A stretch of DNA of 51,118 nt from an uncultured Alphaproteobacteria bacterium (lineage in GTDB: Bacteria; Pseudomonadota; Alphaproteobacteria; RF32; CAG-239), in assembly GCA_944392155.1 (NCBI GenBank), contig CALXVR010000009.1:1-51118 (forward strand), given 5' to 3'. Both the position numbers and the translations under genes were made by a program. This document shows positions 49,983 to 51,118 of the stretch, piece after piece; the stretch's first letter is position 1; every line of letters starts with the position of its first letter. The notes beneath the pieces are model-generated. The model did not search any database. It saw nothing but the letters and a program-made list of their open reading frames with translations, and had not been told where the DNA came from.

Positions 49983-50891
49983 ATGGCAAAAAAAGTTTTG
50001 GTCTTGGCGGGAGGTTTTTCGGCTGAGCGAGAGGTTTCGTTGGTTACGGGAAAATGTGTTTGCGAGGCCTTGAAGAAAGCCGGTTATGAAGTTTTCTTTC
50101 ATGACTGGCAGAACGGTTTTGAACTGGTTGAGGTTTTGAAAAAAGAAAAACCCGATGTTGTCTTTAACGCTTTGCATGGTAACTGGGGTGAAGATGGTGA
50201 AATTCAGGGCTTTTTGGATGTTTTGCAAATTCCTTATACACATTCGGGGTTACGCGCTTCGGTATTAGGAATGGATAAATTTTTGACCAAAGAATTGGCA
50301 CAGCTTAATAATATTAAGGTTCCGCAAGGCGAAAAAAAGACTTTTGCCGAATTTAAGCTTTATGGAACACAAGTGCCGATGCCTTATGTGCTTAAACCGG
50401 TGAGCGATGGCTCCTCTGTCGGGGTCTATATTATTCGTAAAGCGCAGGATTTGGCACAAGTTTCTTATGAAGATGACCGAGATATTTTGGTAGAAAAGTT
50501 TATTGATGGGCAAGAACTTACTTGTATGGTTTTGAACGGCAAGGCTTACGTCGTAACCGAGCTTCGTGCATCTGATGAGTTTTATAATTATCGCGCCAAA
50601 TATACCGATGGGGTTACTGAGCATATTTTACCGGCAGAAATTCCTGCCGAAGTGGCTGATTGTTGTAAAAACTATGCTGAAAAATTACATCGTATTTTGG
50701 ATTGTTCAGGTGTTTCGCGTTGTGATTTTCGTTATAACCCCAAAGACGGCGTTGTCTTGCTTGAAATCAACACCGCTCCGGGGATGACAAATCTCTCCCT
50801 TGTCCCTGAGCAGGCCAGATATATCGGAACAAGTTATGAGCAGTTATGTGCTGGGTTGGTGGAAGCGGCAACTTGCAGAAAAATTGTATAA
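49983..50891 (+). CDS. ddl: D-alanine--D-alanine ligase
   Basis: Ddl joins two D-alanines for the peptidoglycan pentapeptide. From the ATG at 49983 it is 302 residues: VLVLAGGFSAEREVSLVTGKCV, VFNALHGNWGEDGEIQGFLDVLQIPYTHSG, PYVLKPVSDGSSVGVYII, ATP-grasp ILVEKFIDGQELTCMVLNG and VLLEINTAPGMTNLSLVPEQA. AAAGGA lies ten bases upstream; the extension from 49935 has none. The stop codon abuts palindromic element 3. The usual mur/fts neighbours are absent. Confidence 0.95.
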   Translation: MAKKVLVLAGGFSAEREVSLVTGKCVCEALKKAGYEVFFHDWQNGFELVEVLKKEKPDVVFNALHGNWGEDGEIQGFLDVLQIPYTHSGLRASVLGMDKFLTKELAQLNNIKVPQGEKKTFAEFKLYGTQVPMPYVLKPVSDGSSVGVYIIRKAQDLAQVSYEDDRDILVEKFIDGQELTCMVLNGKAYVVTELRASDEFYNYRAKYTDGVTEHILPAEIPAEVADCCKNYAEKLHRILDCSGVSRCDFRYNPKDGVVLLEINTAPGMTNLSLVPEQARYIGTSYEQLCAGLVEAATCRKIV

Positions 50892-50990
50892 TGGTTTTCT
50901 AAAGCACTTTGGCTGCAGGTTCGGAAAATTCATGTACTATGTGTACACTAAAATTTTCCTCACTTTGCAAAGCACTTTATAAAATCCATT
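50890..50990. repeat. GTAC-centred palindrome after ddl, copy a (element 3)
   Basis: The left arm (AATGG-TTTTCTAAAG ... GGAAAATTCATGTAC) and right arm (GTACACTAAAATTTTCC ... CTTTATAAAATCCATT) are imperfect inverted copies around the loop TATGT. The architecture matches elements 1 and 2, but the arm sequence differs. It begins in the ddl stop codon. Confidence 0.85.
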
Positions 50991-51018
50991 CTCCAATTTT
51001 TCTAAGGAGATGCGGAAG

Positions 51019-51118
51019 ATGGTTTTCTAAAGCACTTTGGTTGCAGGTTCGGAAAATTCATGTACTATGTGTACACTAAAATTTTCCTCACTTTGCAAAG
51101 CACTTTATAAAATCCATT
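51019..51118. repeat. GTAC-centred palindrome after ddl, copy b (element 3)
   Basis: This copy is identical to 50891-50990 in 99 of 100 positions (T at 51041 for C at 50913). The period is 128 bp, with a 28-bp spacer containing a small CTCC/GGAG hairpin. The copy ends exactly at the window edge, so more copies may follow. Confidence 0.9.

Noticed and set aside
50891..51118. CRISPR-like array (repeat-spacer-repeat) after ddl
   Set aside because: The repeat is 100 bp and the only spacer 28 bp; CRISPR repeats are much shorter. The unit is a palindrome of the GTAC type and no cas gene is present.

Overview
The window is a gene-dense stretch of an AT-leaning alphaproteobacterial chromosome. The case rests on gene order and family content: rimP-nusA-ylxR(with L7Ae)-infB-rbfA-truB-rpsO-pnp, rplY-pth-ychF, an HslV peptidase, a CarD-type regulator, an ATP12-family F1 assembly factor and a DUF3108 protein. 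I cannot name the genus. No rRNA, tRNA, CRISPR array, phage, integrase or transposase gene was seen.

Layout. 1-390 is the start of hslV (minus, cut by the window edge). 465-4843 is a minus-strand operon: small lipoprotein, comM, and a large secreted protein with a degenerate trypsin-like domain. 5067-6134 is rpsF-rpsR-rplI, facing ftsK (6192-8489, minus). 8732-10426 is fabD-fabG. 10596-16230 is the rimP-nusA-ylxR-infB-rbfA translation/transcription operon. An orphan gene (16346) then splits rbfA from truB-rpsO-pnp (16998-20570). 20884-22959 holds four orphan membrane proteins. 23086-26286 is rplY-pth-glycosyltransferase-ychF. 26422-31065 mixes an orphan gene with trmL, a carD-like gene, apaG, a lipoprotein, hslO and recX. 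31135-33449 holds two more orphans. 33500-35512 has truA and a Gfo/Idh/MocA oxidoreductase on the minus strand. 35657-41037 is an envelope block: a SPOR-domain lipoprotein, a pentapeptide-repeat protein and a solitary VirD4/TraG-like ATPase. 41122-47687 carries rarA, crcB, a small L7/L12-N-like protein, an RluC-type synthase, an AsmA-family protein, an ATP12-family protein, acylphosphatase and a small membrane protein. 47728-50891 has a U32 protein, DUF3108 and ddl.

The most unusual feature is a set of long imperfect palindromes centred on paired GTAC tetranucleotides. One overlaps the 3' end of pnp (20556-20681). One sits in frame inside truA (34109-34231). One occurs as two near-identical tandem copies directly after ddl (50890-51118). 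The first two share a 22-bp core (21/22 identical), and both are accompanied by a direct repeat at exactly 123-bp spacing; 123 bp is 41 codons, so the truA reading frame survives. This resembles in principle the Rickettsia palindromic elements that insert in frame into genes, but the core sequence is not one I recognise.

A second theme is orphan genes that start at AT-rich, Shine-Dalgarno-free sites (often TTATT-ATG or similar). Several have their own TTGACA-17-TANNNT promoter or an extended -10, and terminators bracket most of them. They sit at junctions of otherwise conserved operons and look like portable transcription units. Start sites were moved from the longest reading frame wherever a ribosome binding site, or a promoter inside the frame, decided it.
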